Below, one piece after another: positions 1 through 8,637 of a stretch of 64,000 bases of DNA; position 1 is the first letter of the stretch, and every line of letters starts with the position of its first letter. The notes under the pieces were generated by a model. It saw nothing but the letters and a program-made list of their open reading frames with translations. It did no database searches and was not told the DNA's origin. The position numbers were made by a program, and so were the translations under genes. This DNA is from Actinomycetospora sp. NBRC 106375 (GTDB lineage: Bacteria; Actinomycetota; Actinomycetes; Mycobacteriales; Pseudonocardiaceae), in contig NZ_BSTS01000017.1 in NCBI RefSeq assembly GCF_030269665.1, positions 62,001 through 126,000 on the forward strand. The letters run 5' to 3'.

Positions 1-549
1 GCTGGCCGACCACGTCGCGGGGAACAGCCGCCGGCGCATCCGGCCGGTGAAGACGACGCCGACCGGGAGCACGATCATCGCCACGACCGTGAGCAGCGGC
101 GAGAGCCACAGCATGATCGCCACCGAGACCACGAGCTGGCCGAGCGTGCCCGCCACCAGCGGCACCATGCCGAGCAGGCCCTGGACCTGCTGCAGGTCGG
201 AGTTCGCGCGCGAGACCACCTGCCCGGTGCGCAGCGCGTCCTGCTTCGGCCCGTCCAGGCGCGACACCGAGCCGAACACGCGCCGCCGCAGGTCGTGCTG
301 GACCCCGAGCGAGAGCCGTCCGCCGAGGTAGCGGCGCAGGAACGCGGCGCCGAACCGGACCACCGCGATCGCGGCCATGGCGGCGACGAGCCCGGTGAGC
401 CCCGCGGTGGACCCGGCGACGGCACGGTCGACCGCCGTGCCGATGAGCAGCGGGCCGACGGCCTCGAGGCTGACGCCGAGCACCGAGGCCGTGAGCGCCG
501 CGACGGTGAGCGCGCGGTGGCGCCAGCAGTCCCGCGCGAGGCGGCGCAT
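1..549 (-). CDS. ABC transporter, N-terminal transmembrane domain (partial, runs off the left edge)
   Basis: Only the first 183 codons lie in the window; the ATPase half would lie further left. The reading frame gives WMRRLARDCW, a hydrophobic segment around LEAVGPLLIGTAVD, an amphipathic coupling region around GVQHDLRRRVFGSVSRLDG, then LRTGQVVSRANSDLQQVQGLL and a long hydrophobic stretch around WLSPLLTVVAMIVLP. The LxTGxxxSRxxxD pattern is typical of the membrane domain of exporter-type half transporters fused to an ATPase. The ATG at 549 is the first standard start in this frame. The frame stays open about 40 codons further upstream (E-G-T-T-E-R-D-Q-P) but has no ATG, GTG or TTG there, so the start is uncertain. 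The substrate cannot be told. Confidence 0.8.
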   Translation of the reverse strand, partial: MRRLARDCWRHRALTVAALTASVLGVSLEAVGPLLIGTAVDRAVAGSTAGLTGLVAAMAAIAVVRFGAAFLRRYLGGRLSLGVQHDLRRRVFGSVSRLDGPKQDALRTGQVVSRANSDLQQVQGLLGMVPLVAGTLGQLVVSVAIMLWLSPLLTVVAMIVLPVGVVFTGRMRRRLFPATWSAS

Positions 550-975
550 CCAGCGACGGGTCGGGTCGGTGCGGTCGGTGCGGTCGGGCTGATCGCGCTC
601 CGTGGTGCCCTCCGGGGTGTGGTGGTGGGGGTGACGGCGGCGTGAGCCGGGGCCGCGTCCACTCCAATCTAGGACGGCTCCCCGACAGCCCGCCGGATCA
701 CGCCGGAGGTGGTGATCGACATGTCGCCGGGCCCGGGCGTGACGTCCCCGCGCGGCCGTGGTGAGATGTCGGCGTGCGGCACTTCTTCCTCGGCCCCCTC
801 TGGGAGAGCCGTCGTGCGCACCTGTTCGACCAGTGGTGTCCCCGGGTCTGACGAGACGACCGTCGCGGCCGCCCGGCCGTGACGTCCCCTCGCCCGCGCA
901 CCGCACCCCTCCCAGGAACCGGCCCCGAGGCCTGCCGCGTGCGTGCGCGGACGCCCGTTCCGGAGGACGAATCCC
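550..975. other. Intergenic region between divergent ABC transporter and cysteine dioxygenase genes
   Basis: No convincing gene. The 12-mer CGTGACGTCCCC occurs twice on the plus strand, at 738-749 and 878-889, and contains the self-complementary TGACGTCA-like core TGACGTC. A GGAGGA ribosome binding site for the next gene lies at 962-967. Short open frames here have poor third-position GC and are not called. Confidence 0.4.
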
Positions 976-1623
976 GTGACCGCCCTGGTCGACCACCTCA
1001 CGCACGACCGAGCCATTCCCGACCGCGCCACCCCCGACAGCGCGCCGCGGTCCCCCTTCACCCGCCCCCGATCCCGACGCGCCGACCGCCGCCGCTGGCA
1101 GGACGGCCCGACGTCCGCGAGCCTCGCCGACCTGGTCGCCCTCACCCGCGAGGTCGCCGCCGAGGTCGACGCCGGCGGCCACACCGTCGAGGTCGACCCC
1201 GTGCACCGGTGGTCGCGGCGCCTGCACGCCGACGAGCACCTCGACGTGTGGCTCATCTCCTGGGCCACCGACCAGGCCGCGGAGCTGCACGACCACGGCG
1301 GGTCGCTCGGCGCGCTGACCGTCGTGCGCGGCGCGCTGACCGAGTGGCGCTGGAGCGCGGGCAGCGAGGACGACGGCACCTGCCCCGCCGAGGAGGTGCC
1401 CGCCCGCGGCCCGGGCCTGCGCCGCCGGGTGCTCGACCCGGGCCGCAGCGTCGCCTTCGGGCTCGGGCACGTGCACGACGTCAGCAACCGCGCCGCCGAC
1501 ACCGCGGTCAGCGTGCACGCGTACTCGCCGCCGCTGTCGGCGATGTCGTACTACGGCGTCGAGGGCGGGGTGCTGCGCCGCGTGCGCTCCGAGCTGGTCG
1601 CGCCCGGACAGTCGCCGGAGTGA
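976..1623 (+). CDS. Cysteine dioxygenase-type cupin protein
   Basis: 215 aa. Cysteine dioxygenases oxidise L-cysteine with O2 to cysteine sulfinate, using iron held by three histidines of a cupin barrel. Here the first metal motif is ELHDHGG (His105, His107) and the second is GHVHDVSN (His165, His167), followed by the family's SVHAYSPPLSAMSYY tail with the conserved tyrosines. GTG at 976 is chosen because GGAGGA sits 8 bases ahead; an upstream ATG at 943 has no ribosome binding site. The first 35 residues are low complexity. A rhodanese gene follows after 12 bases, a usual actinobacterial pairing, so the two probably form a small cysteine/sulfur oxidation operon. The acceptor could also be another thiol, since the family includes mercaptopropionate dioxygenases. 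Confidence 0.85.
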   Translation: MTALVDHLTHDRAIPDRATPDSAPRSPFTRPRSRRADRRRWQDGPTSASLADLVALTREVAAEVDAGGHTVEVDPVHRWSRRLHADEHLDVWLISWATDQAAELHDHGGSLGALTVVRGALTEWRWSAGSEDDGTCPAEEVPARGPGLRRRVLDPGRSVAFGLGHVHDVSNRAADTAVSVHAYSPPLSAMSYYGVEGGVLRRVRSELVAPGQSPE

Positions 1624-1635
1624 GATGATCTCCGC

Positions 1636-2058
1636 ATGAGCGCCGTCGACACGCTGCTCGCCCGGGCCCGGGACCGTCTCGCGCGGCTGGGCCCGAGCGA
1701 GGCCGCCGCGGCCGTCGAGGACGGCGCGCTGCTCGTCGACATCCGGCCGGGTTGGCAGCGTCTCGCCGAGGGCACGGTGCCCGGCGCGCTGGTCATCGAG
1801 CGCAACCACCTCGAGTGGCGCCTCGACCCGACCTGCGAGGCCCGCATCGCCGAGGCGACCGACCACGACCGGCGGTGGATCGTGCTCTGCTCCGAGGGCT
1901 ACACGTCCTCGCTGGCCGCCGCCGCCCTGCAGGAGATCGGCCTGCACCGCGCCACCGACGTCGTCGGCGGCTTCCGGGCGTGGGCCGCGGTCGGGCTCCC
2001 CACCGCGCCGGGCTCCGACGCGCCCCCGGACTACGCGGTGTCCGCCCGCGGGCACTGA
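1636..2058 (+). CDS. Rhodanese-domain protein
   Basis: 140 aa, one rhodanese domain. Rhodaneses carry sulfane sulfur as a persulfide on an active-site cysteine. The predicted loop is LCSEGYTSS, with Cys85 as the nucleophile; the N-terminal signature LLVDIRPGWQR (DIR) and the C-terminal GGFRAW are also present. The gene follows the cysteine dioxygenase gene by 12 bases on the same strand, so they are probably cotranscribed. It may handle sulfur released downstream of cysteine sulfinate. The last 28 bases overlap the 3' end of the convergent FAD monooxygenase gene. Confidence 0.85.
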   Translation: MSAVDTLLARARDRLARLGPSEAAAAVEDGALLVDIRPGWQRLAEGTVPGALVIERNHLEWRLDPTCEARIAEATDHDRRWIVLCSEGYTSSLAAAALQEIGLHRATDVVGGFRAWAAVGLPTAPGSDAPPDYAVSARGH

Positions 2059-3552
2059 GGAGCCCGTCCGGACCACGCGACCACCCCGTCGGGCCGCACG
2101 AGCATCGGCCGGGGTCCGGGCACGGTCGTGGTCCGGTCGGGGTCGGACTCGGGGTCGGGCACCGGCACCGTCCCGTCGGTGACCAGGGTGAACCGGCCGT
2201 CGCGGGCGACCTCGGCGAGCCGGCGGCCGTCGTCGAGCCGTACCTCGGGGGCGAGGCGCCCGACCAGCGGGTCGTCCTCCCAACCGGGGAGCGGTGCGTG
2301 GACGTCGGGCCCGGCGAGCAGCGCGGCGGCGGCGTTGACGCCGGCGCGGGTGTCAAGCAGCTGCCCCGCGAACCGGCGGAGCGCGATCGTCTTCGGGTCG
2401 GGGCGCATCAGCGCGACCTGGGCGAGGGTGAGCTCCAGGACCTCGGCGCCCGCCGGTCGCCGCTCCGGGTCGTAGGTGTCGAGCAGCGCGTCGCCGGACC
2501 ATTCGTGCACCACCGCGGCGAGCTTCCAGCCCAGGTTCATCGCGTCGGACAGGCCCAGCCCGAGCCCCTGCCCGCCGAACGGCGGGTGCACGTGGGCGGC
2601 GTCGCCGGCGAGCAGCACCCGTCCGGCCCGGTAGGCCGACGCCTGCCGCGCGTTGTCGGTCCAGCGGGTGGCGCTGTGCACCGCGGTGACACGGACCCGG
2701 GTGCCGGTGACCCGGCGCAGCGACTTCTCCAGCTCCTCGGCCGTGACGGGGACGTCGCGGTCCGGGGGCGGGCCGTCGAACTCGACGGTGAGGATCCGTC
2801 CGGGCGCCGGGCCGACGCACCAGACGCCCTCGGGGCCGTGGTGCCAGCCGGGCTCCAGGTCGTCCGCCTCGGCGAGGTCGACCAGCGCCTGGCGCCCGGT
2901 GATCTCCGGGTCGGTGCCGGGGAAGCCGATCCCGGCAGCCCTCCGCACGACGCTGCGCCCGCCGTCGGCCCCCACGAGCCAGCGCGCCCGCACGGTGCCC
3001 CCGGCGTCGTCGTGCACCGTGACGCCCTCGTCGTCGGCGTCGACCCCGGTCACGGCGACCCCGCGGCGCACCGGCACACCGAGCTCGGCCGCCCGGTCGC
3101 GCAGGATCGTCTCCAGCTCGTGCTGGGGGATCGCGACCATGAACGGGAGCGGGCCCGTGTCGGGCCCATCGGACCCGTCGGGGACGTCCATGAGGTCGAG
3201 CCGCAGCGGGAACGCGGCGATGTGGCCGCCGGTGGGCGGGGCCGGGCCGGCGCGGCAGGCGCACGAACTGCGCCATCGCCCGCTCCTGGACCGCGAGCGC
3301 CGCGTCGAGCAGGCCCCGGCGGTCCAGGGCGTGCACGGCGGAGCGCACGATCGCCCCCGCCTTGATCGTCGTGTCGGGCTCGGTCCGGCGTTCGACGACG
3401 GCCACGTCGACGCCCGCGAGCGCGAGCTCCGCCGCGACCAGGAGCCCGACCGGGCCGCCCCCGGCGACGAGGACGTCGTGCTGCGGCCGTGTCGTGCCGT
3501 CGCCTCGACGAGCCGGGATGGCGGTGCGATCAGGGCGGGTCTCGGAGGGCAC
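2031..3552 (-). pseudogene. FAD-dependent aromatic-ring hydroxylase, split by a one-base frameshift
   Basis: The family is the FAD_binding_3 group of aromatic hydroxylases (MhpA/PgaE-like, about 500 aa). The N-terminal frame, starting GTG at 3552, has the dinucleotide motif VLVAGGGPVGLLVAAEL and runs to MAQFVRLPRRPGP near 3240. The rest, beginning GGHIAAFPLRLDLMD, lies in the next frame and contains the NADPH/FAD motif DGGRSVVRR, the second FAD motif LLAGDAAHVHPPFGGQGLG and the C-terminal thioredoxin-like region. The switch falls in a GC-rich run with repeated G tracts around 3230-3255, and one extra base would explain it. Every other hallmark is intact, so this is either a recent mutation or a sequencing error. 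It is divergent from a TetR gene, with paired operators at its start codon. Confidence 0.75.
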
Positions 3553-3587
3553 GACCTTAAATTAGGTCGCACCTATGAAGAGGTCAA
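3553..3587 (-). promoter_or_regulatory. Promoter and tandem TetR-type operators for the FAD monooxygenase
   Basis: Two 16-bp inverted repeats lie side by side: GACCT-N6-AGGTC at 3553-3568 and CACCT-N6-AGGTC at 3570-3585, 17 bp centre to centre. On the minus strand a TTGACC -35 (3582-3587) is separated by 17 bp from TAATTT (3559-3564), inside the operators. The monooxygenase GTG at 3552 follows directly, suggesting a leaderless or nearly leaderless transcript. The obvious ligand is the adjacent TetR protein. Confidence 0.65.
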
Positions 3588-3611
3588 GCCCAAAACTGTT
3601 ACCGTGCCGCC

Positions 3612-4226
3612 GTGACCTCGCCGGGACCCGGGCTGCGGGAGCGCAAGAAGAAGGCGACGCGCGACCACATCGCCGCCGTCGCGACGCGGCTGTTCGCCGT
3701 CCAGGGGTTCGAGGCGACGACGATCGCGCAGATCGCGGCGGCGGCCGAGGTCGCGAAGATGACGGTGACGAACTACTTCCCGCTCAAGGAGGACCTGCTC
3801 TTCGACCGCGCGCCCGAGATCATCGCCATGCTCGCCGACGCCGTGACCGCCCGGGCGCCCGGCACCGCGGCGCAGGACGCCGTCCGCGCCGAGTACCGCG
3901 CCCGGCTCGCCGCCCGGTGGCCGGCGCTGGCCATCGTGGGCCCGCAGTTCTTCGGCACCGTCGACGCGAGCCCGGCGCTGCGCACCCGGGAGCGCGCGAT
4001 GTTCGCCGAGCAGGAGGACGCCCTGGCCGCGGTGCTGGTGGCCGAGGCCGGCGGGGACTCCGACGCCGCGGTGGCCGCCCGGATCGAGGCGGCGCGGCTG
4101 TCCGGGATCGTCCGGGTGCTCTACTTCGAGGCCCGTCGCCGGACGCTCGCGGGCGAGGACACCGAGCACGTCGTGGCCGCGATGGACCGGGCGGAGGCGC
4201 GGGCGTTCGGTGCCGAACCGGGGTGA
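3612..4226 (+). CDS. TetR-family transcriptional regulator
   Basis: 204 aa. The N-terminal DNA-binding domain has a TetR helix-turn-helix in about residues 30-60 (TTIAQIAAAAEVAKMTVTNY followed by FPLKEDLL). The C-terminal ligand domain is not specific enough to name an inducer. GTG at 3612 starts the protein; it is divergent from the FAD monooxygenase and 59 bases away, with tandem dyads between them, so autoregulation and repression of the monooxygenase are likely. An acyl-CoA ligase gene follows after 19 bases and may be in the same transcript, hinting at an aromatic acid or acyl compound as effector (inference). Confidence 0.88.
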   Translation: MTSPGPGLRERKKKATRDHIAAVATRLFAVQGFEATTIAQIAAAAEVAKMTVTNYFPLKEDLLFDRAPEIIAMLADAVTARAPGTAAQDAVRAEYRARLAARWPALAIVGPQFFGTVDASPALRTRERAMFAEQEDALAAVLVAEAGGDSDAAVAARIEAARLSGIVRVLYFEARRRTLAGEDTEHVVAAMDRAEARAFGAEPG

Positions 4227-4245
4227 GTGCTGCCAGGATCGGGGT

Positions 4246-5901
4246 ATGGCGGACTCCTCGCAGACGTGGATCACCGAACTGACGCCGCTGTCGTTCCTGC
4301 GCCGCTCGGCGGACGTCTATCCGGACAAGACCGCGATCGTCCACGGCACCGAGCGGATCTCCTACGCGCAGTTCGCCGCGGCGGCCCAGCGCCTCGCGCG
4401 TGGGCTGCGGGTGAGCGGTGTCGCGCCCGGGGACCGGGTCGCCTGCCTGCTCCCCAATGTGCCCCCGATGCTCGTCGCCCACTTCGGGGTGCCGCTGGCG
4501 GGTGCGGTGCTGGTCGCGGTGAACACGCGCCTGTCCGGCGAGGAGGTGCGGTACATCCTCGACCACGCGCAGGCGACCGTGCTGGTCGTCGACTCGGCGC
4601 TGCGCGGCACGGTCGAGCCGATCGCCGACTCGCTGGAGACGGTCCGCGAGATCGTCACCCTCGTCGACCCGCAGGGCCCGGACGCCGGGACGTCGGTCGA
4701 CGGCGCGACGTGGGACGACCTGCTGGCGCGGGGCGACGAGGGCGACGACCTGCCGTGGGCGGTGGACGACGAGCGCTCGACGATCAGCATCAACTACACG
4801 TCGGGCACCACCGGGCGCCCCAAGGGCGTGCAGTACCACCACCGCGGCGCGTACCTGAACTCCTTCGGCGAGATCGTGCACTCGTACCACGACCCGTCGA
4901 GCGTCTACCTGTGGACGTTGCCGATGTTCCACTGCAACGGCTGGTGCACCCCGTGGGCCGTCACGGCGATCGGCGGCACGCACGTGTGCCTGCGCGAGGT
5001 GCGCGGTGACCGCATCTGGGAGCTGATCGGCGAGCACCGGGTCACCCACCTCAACGGCGCTCCGACCGTCGTCACGACGATCATGAACGCGGCCGAGGCG
5101 CGCACCCTCGACTACGCGCTCGTGGTCACCACCGCGGGCGCCCCGCCGAGCCCGACGACCATCCTCGAGATGGAGAAGATGGGCTTCCGGATCGTGCACG
5201 TCTACGGGCTCACCGAGACCTACGGGCCGTACTCGGTGTGCCAGTGGCAGGAGGACTGGCGCGCGCTGGAGGAGCACGAGCGGGCGAGGCTGCAGGCGCG
5301 CCAGGGCGTCGGGATGCTGCAGACCGAGCCGCTGCGGGTGGTCGAGGTCCTGGGCGAGGACGTGACCGACTGGGCGTCGGTGCAGCTCGTGGACGTGCCG
5401 CGGGACGGCGAGACGATGGGCGAGATCGTCATGCAGGGCAACAACGTCATGTCCGGCTACTTCCGCGACCCGGACGCGACGGCCAAGGCGTTCGCCGGCG
5501 GCTGGTACCACTCCGGCGACCTCGGCGTGATGCACCCCGACGGCTACGTCGAGCTGCGCGACCGCGCCAAGGACGTCGTCATCTCCGGCGGCGAGAACAT
5601 CTCCACGGTCGAGGTCGAGCAGGCCGTGCTGTCCCACCCCGCGGTGCTCGAGGCCGCCGTGGTCGGGGTGCCCGACGAGAAGTGGGGCGAGCGCCCGAAG
5701 GCCTTCGTCATCCTGCGCTCCGGTCGGTCGGCGGAGCCCGACGAGATCATCGAGCACGTCAGGGGCGCCATCGCGCGCTACAAGGCGCCCCGCGACGTCG
5801 AGATCGTCGACGAGCTCCCCAAGACCTCGACCGGGAAGATCCAGAAGTTCGAGCTCCGCGCGAAGGAGTGGGGCGAGGGCACCACGCGCATCCGCGGCTG
5901 A
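4246..5901 (+). CDS. AMP-forming acyl-CoA synthetase
   Basis: 551 aa, normal length for the class. These enzymes activate a carboxylic acid with ATP to an acyl-adenylate and transfer it to CoA. Visible motifs are the P-loop YTSGTTGRPKG, the A5-type motif YGLTETYGP, the hinge YHSGDLGVM..GYVELRDRAKD, and the catalytic lysine region LPKTSTGKIQK. The segment YHHRGAYLNSFGE resembles the medium/long-chain or aryl-CoA ligase branch. ATG at 4246 is chosen since the family N-terminus begins just after it; a GTG or ATG 36 bases upstream would only add an unusual leader. It lies 19 bases after the TetR gene and probably works with the divergent monooxygenase. The exact acid is unknown. Confidence 0.88.
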   Translation: MADSSQTWITELTPLSFLRRSADVYPDKTAIVHGTERISYAQFAAAAQRLARGLRVSGVAPGDRVACLLPNVPPMLVAHFGVPLAGAVLVAVNTRLSGEEVRYILDHAQATVLVVDSALRGTVEPIADSLETVREIVTLVDPQGPDAGTSVDGATWDDLLARGDEGDDLPWAVDDERSTISINYTSGTTGRPKGVQYHHRGAYLNSFGEIVHSYHDPSSVYLWTLPMFHCNGWCTPWAVTAIGGTHVCLREVRGDRIWELIGEHRVTHLNGAPTVVTTIMNAAEARTLDYALVVTTAGAPPSPTTILEMEKMGFRIVHVYGLTETYGPYSVCQWQEDWRALEEHERARLQARQGVGMLQTEPLRVVEVLGEDVTDWASVQLVDVPRDGETMGEIVMQGNNVMSGYFRDPDATAKAFAGGWYHSGDLGVMHPDGYVELRDRAKDVVISGGENISTVEVEQAVLSHPAVLEAAVVGVPDEKWGERPKAFVILRSGRSAEPDEIIEHVRGAIARYKAPRDVEIVDELPKTSTGKIQKFELRAKEWGEGTTRIRG

Positions 5902-5906
5902 GGTGT

Positions 5907-5959
5907 GTCAGCGAAGTGCCGTCACAGACGCTGAGCGTCCGTATCGGTACTTCGATCAC
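5907..5959. repeat. Double hairpin element, family B, copy 1
   Basis: Outer arms 5907-5921 and 5945-5959 pair at 12 of 15 positions (core GCGAAGTGCCG against CGGTACTTCG). A small inner hairpin GACGCT-G-AGCGTC sits at 5927-5939. It begins 5 bases after the acyl-CoA ligase stop. The same architecture and sequence recur at 27765-27817. There is no T-tract. Confidence 0.75.
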
Positions 5960-6090
5960 CGAGGTGGGCCGCCGCTCGTCGCGCGGGCTCGTCACGCGGT
6001 CGCGCCGCGCGCATGAGGGGACCCGGTGACGGGAACCGCTCCCCGACGGCGGAGGATGTCCGCCGCTGCCGTGACGAGGAGCGAGGACGC

Positions 6091-6642
6091 GTGAGCGAGC
6101 AGTTCGTGGACCCGACCGAGGCCGCCGTCGAGAACGACACGACGGACCTGGGCGACGAGCCGTCGGTCGTCCTGGACGAGGACCGTCTGGACGCCGACCC
6201 GCTCGAGGACGGCATGGACGCCCCCGAGGGCTACAGCCGCGACGTCCGTCTCGGCGGCACGCAGGAGTGGGAGACCGAGGACGCCACGATCGACGAGCGC
6301 CTCCCGCAGGAGGAGCCCGACGTCGGCGAGGAGGAGGCCCCCGGCCGGCCGGTGGCCGCCACCCCGATCGACGACCTCGACGAGTCGATCGACGATCCGG
6401 CCAACGCCGTCGACGGCGTCGGGGGCGGGGCGGTGCTCGACGCGCAGGGCAGCGACGGGGTCGCCGCCGACGAGCAGCTCGCCGAGGCCGGTCGCGAGGT
6501 CGAGCTCGGGCTGTCCTCGGCGAACGGCGACGCCGAGCCCACGGGCCTGCCGGCCGACGACGCGATCGGCGAGGTCGCCGCCATCGATCGCGAGCCGGGG
6601 ACCGCCGAGGAGGAGGCGCTGCGCGTGGAGCAGGAGAACTGA
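6091..6642 (+). CDS. DUF5709 family acidic protein
   Basis: 183 aa, extremely acidic (long Asp/Glu runs) with few hydrophobics, so probably soluble and partly disordered. The segments DPLEDGMDAPEGYS and TIDERLPQEEPDV match the repeated layout of the actinobacterial DUF5709 family, whose role is unknown. GTG at 6091 is preferred: GAGGAGCGAGGA lies just upstream, and the frame before it reads through an unlikely Arg-rich leader. The next gene overlaps its stop codon by 4 bases, suggesting translational coupling. Confidence 0.75.
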   Translation: MSEQFVDPTEAAVENDTTDLGDEPSVVLDEDRLDADPLEDGMDAPEGYSRDVRLGGTQEWETEDATIDERLPQEEPDVGEEEAPGRPVAATPIDDLDESIDDPANAVDGVGGGAVLDAQGSDGVAADEQLAEAGREVELGLSSANGDAEPTGLPADDAIGEVAAIDREPGTAEEEALRVEQEN

Positions 6643-7208
6643 GCGCCGCGGAGACGGCGCGCCGGGTCGCGTCGCAGCCCGGGGCGCTGGCCGCGGGGGC
6701 GGTGGTGGCCGTCCTCGTGGTGCTGCTGGTCGGCGCGCTGCTCGCTGGCTGGCGCCCGTTCACGGCCGAGCCCGACGTCCTGAGCTACGGGCCCGACGGC
6801 GACCTCGGGCAGTTCACGCTGTTCGAGGGCCAGTGCGCGCGCGGCCGGCTCGCGGCAGGCCCCGGGTTCGGCGCGGACGCCGACGCGCAGTGCGGCAACC
6901 CGCACGACGTCGAGGTGGTCGCGGCGACCTCACCGGTCGGGGAGGGCCGCCCGGTGTCCTACCCGGGCGAGGCCGCCCTGGCCGACTTCGGGCGCTCGTA
7001 CTGCGCGCTCTACCAGGACTCCGACCTGCTGGTGCCCACCGCCAGCGGCGTCGACCGCGGCGACCTCCACATGACGGCCGTCATCCCGAGCCGGGCCGCG
7101 TTCGCCGACCCGCGGTCGGCCGGTGGCACGTCCGGAGGACGGCAGGTCAGTTGCGTCATCTCGCGTGACGACGGAGAGCAACTGACCGATCGCTTCTCGG
7201 TGATCTGA
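6639..7208 (+). CDS. Membrane-anchored protein with septum-formation-like domain
   Basis: About 189 aa. A single transmembrane helix at roughly residues 14-36 (GAVVAVLVVLLVGALLAG) is followed by an extracytoplasmic domain with four cysteines in the pattern EGQCARG, AQCGNPHDVEVV, RSYCALY and RQVSCVIS. The C-x-x-PHD-V-E core resembles the septum formation family (PF13845), named from one corynebacterial-type study; the function here is not established. There is no ATG, GTG or TTG before the helix. The only plausible start is CTG at 6639, which overlaps the preceding TGA as CTGA, with GGAG 8 bases upstream. The start is therefore uncertain, the gene itself is not. Confidence 0.7.
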   Translation: MSAAETARRVASQPGALAAGAVVAVLVVLLVGALLAGWRPFTAEPDVLSYGPDGDLGQFTLFEGQCARGRLAAGPGFGADADAQCGNPHDVEVVAATSPVGEGRPVSYPGEAALADFGRSYCALYQDSDLLVPTASGVDRGDLHMTAVIPSRAAFADPRSAGGTSGGRQVSCVISRDDGEQLTDRFSVI

Positions 7209-7280
7209 CCTGAACGGACCAGTCACTCGGGGCACCTGAGGTATTGCCCTGTGTGAGTGTGATCGCGAACATAGTCCGGC

Positions 7281-8621
7281 ATGAGCACACTCCCGGCCGG
7301 AGCCGACCGTCGGGCGCTCAAGCGCCGTGCGGTCGTCGCGAGCACCGTCGGCACCACGATCGAGTGGTACGACTTCTTCCTGTACAACACCGCCGCCGCG
7401 CTGGTGTTCGGGCCGCTGTTCTTCGACAGCGCCGGAGCGGGCGGTGTCCTCGCCGCGTTCTCCACCCAGTTCGTCGGGTTCGCGGCCCGGCCGATCGGCG
7501 CCGCGATCTTCGGCCACTACGGCGACCGGATCGGACGCAAGTACAGCCTCGTGGCGACCCTGCTCCTGATGGGTGGCGCGACGGTGCTCATCGGCTGTCT
7601 GCCGACCTACGCGTCCATCGGCGTCTGGGCCCCCATCCTGCTCACCCTGCTGCGGGTGCTGCAGGGCATCGGCGTCGGTGGTGAGTGGGGCGGCTCGGTG
7701 CTCATGGCCATGGAGTGGGGCCACCGCCGCCAGCGGGGCCTCATGGCCTCGTGGCCACAGGTCGGGGTCCCTCTCGGTCTCGCGTCGGGCACCGCGGTGG
7801 TCTACTTCTTCGCCGGCCCCGGCTTCCTCGACGGCGGCTGGCGCGTGCCCTTCATCGCCAGCATCATCCTCATCGGCGTCGGGCTCTGGGTCCGGCTGAG
7901 TGTGCTCGAGTCCCCGGCGTTCGCGCAGATCAAGACGTCGGGCAAGGTGGCCAAGCTGCCCTTGGCGGAGACGCTGCGCACCCAGTGGCGCGATGTGCTC
8001 AAGGCGATGTTCGTGCGCACGGCGGAGCAGGCGCCCTTCTACATCTTCACGTCGTTCGTGTTGGCCTACGGCACGCGCCAGCTGGACCTCGACCGCCAGC
8101 AACTCCTGCTGTACCTCATCGTCGCGGCGTGTATCGGCATCATCAGCGTCCCGTTCTTCGGGTGGCTCTCCGATGTCCTCGGCAGACGGTTGGTCTACGG
8201 CGTCGGGGCCGTGCTGACGGGCCTCTATGCCTTCCCGTACTTCGCGCTGCTCAACACGGCCGTGGGCGGCCTGATCCTGCTCGGGATCATCCTGGGCCTG
8301 GTCTTCCACGACATGATGTACGGGCCGCAGGCCGCGCTGATCTCGGAGAGCTTCGGTACCGGCATCCGTTACACGGGCGCGGGCCTGGGATACCAGCTCG
8401 CGTCCATCACCGCGGGCGGCCCGGCGCCCCTGATCGCGACCGCGATCCTGGCCGGGACCGGCTCCACCACGTGGATCTCCATCTACATCATCATCTGCGC
8501 GGTGATCACGCTGGTGGCCCTGTCGATGATGCATCCCCGCCCGCCCGAGGCCGACGAGGCCGACGAGGCCTCCGAGGAGCACGCGGGCCAGGACACCATC
8601 CGCAACGCCTCCCAGGCGTGA
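7281..8621 (+). CDS. MFS transporter, metabolite:H+ symporter (MHS) type
   Basis: 446 aa, 12 predicted membrane helices. The N-terminus IEWYDFFLYNT and the loop GDRIGRK after helix 2, plus LLRVLQGIGVGGEWGGS in helix 4, are typical of the MHS family that carries shikimate, 2-oxoglutarate, citrate or proline/betaine with protons. The C-terminus is an acidic tail (EADEADEASEEH). ATG at 7281 is the only reasonable start. It is a single-gene unit with a 72-base upstream region. Compared with its neighbours it uses slightly more A/T-ending codons. The substrate cannot be told from sequence. Confidence 0.85.
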   Translation: MSTLPAGADRRALKRRAVVASTVGTTIEWYDFFLYNTAAALVFGPLFFDSAGAGGVLAAFSTQFVGFAARPIGAAIFGHYGDRIGRKYSLVATLLLMGGATVLIGCLPTYASIGVWAPILLTLLRVLQGIGVGGEWGGSVLMAMEWGHRRQRGLMASWPQVGVPLGLASGTAVVYFFAGPGFLDGGWRVPFIASIILIGVGLWVRLSVLESPAFAQIKTSGKVAKLPLAETLRTQWRDVLKAMFVRTAEQAPFYIFTSFVLAYGTRQLDLDRQQLLLYLIVAACIGIISVPFFGWLSDVLGRRLVYGVGAVLTGLYAFPYFALLNTAVGGLILLGIILGLVFHDMMYGPQAALISESFGTGIRYTGAGLGYQLASITAGGPAPLIATAILAGTGSTTWISIYIIICAVITLVALSMMHPRPPEADEADEASEEHAGQDTIRNASQA

Positions 8622-8637
8622 GGGCATCCTGGGACGG

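Noticed and set aside
766..882. 38-codon open frame with two cysteines ahead of the cysteine dioxygenase gene, a possible cysteine-attenuation leader
   Set aside because: Third-position GC is clearly lower than in real genes here, there is no ribosome binding site and the cysteines are not clustered.
758..979. 73-codon frame ending in a GTGA overlap with the cysteine dioxygenase start
   Set aside because: Arg/Pro-rich translation with poor codon pattern; it looks like a frame shadow.
2031..3552. Programmed ribosomal frameshifting in the FAD monooxygenase
   Set aside because: No slippery heptamer followed by a structure typical of recoding; the site is an ordinary G-rich run, so mutation or sequencing error is simpler.
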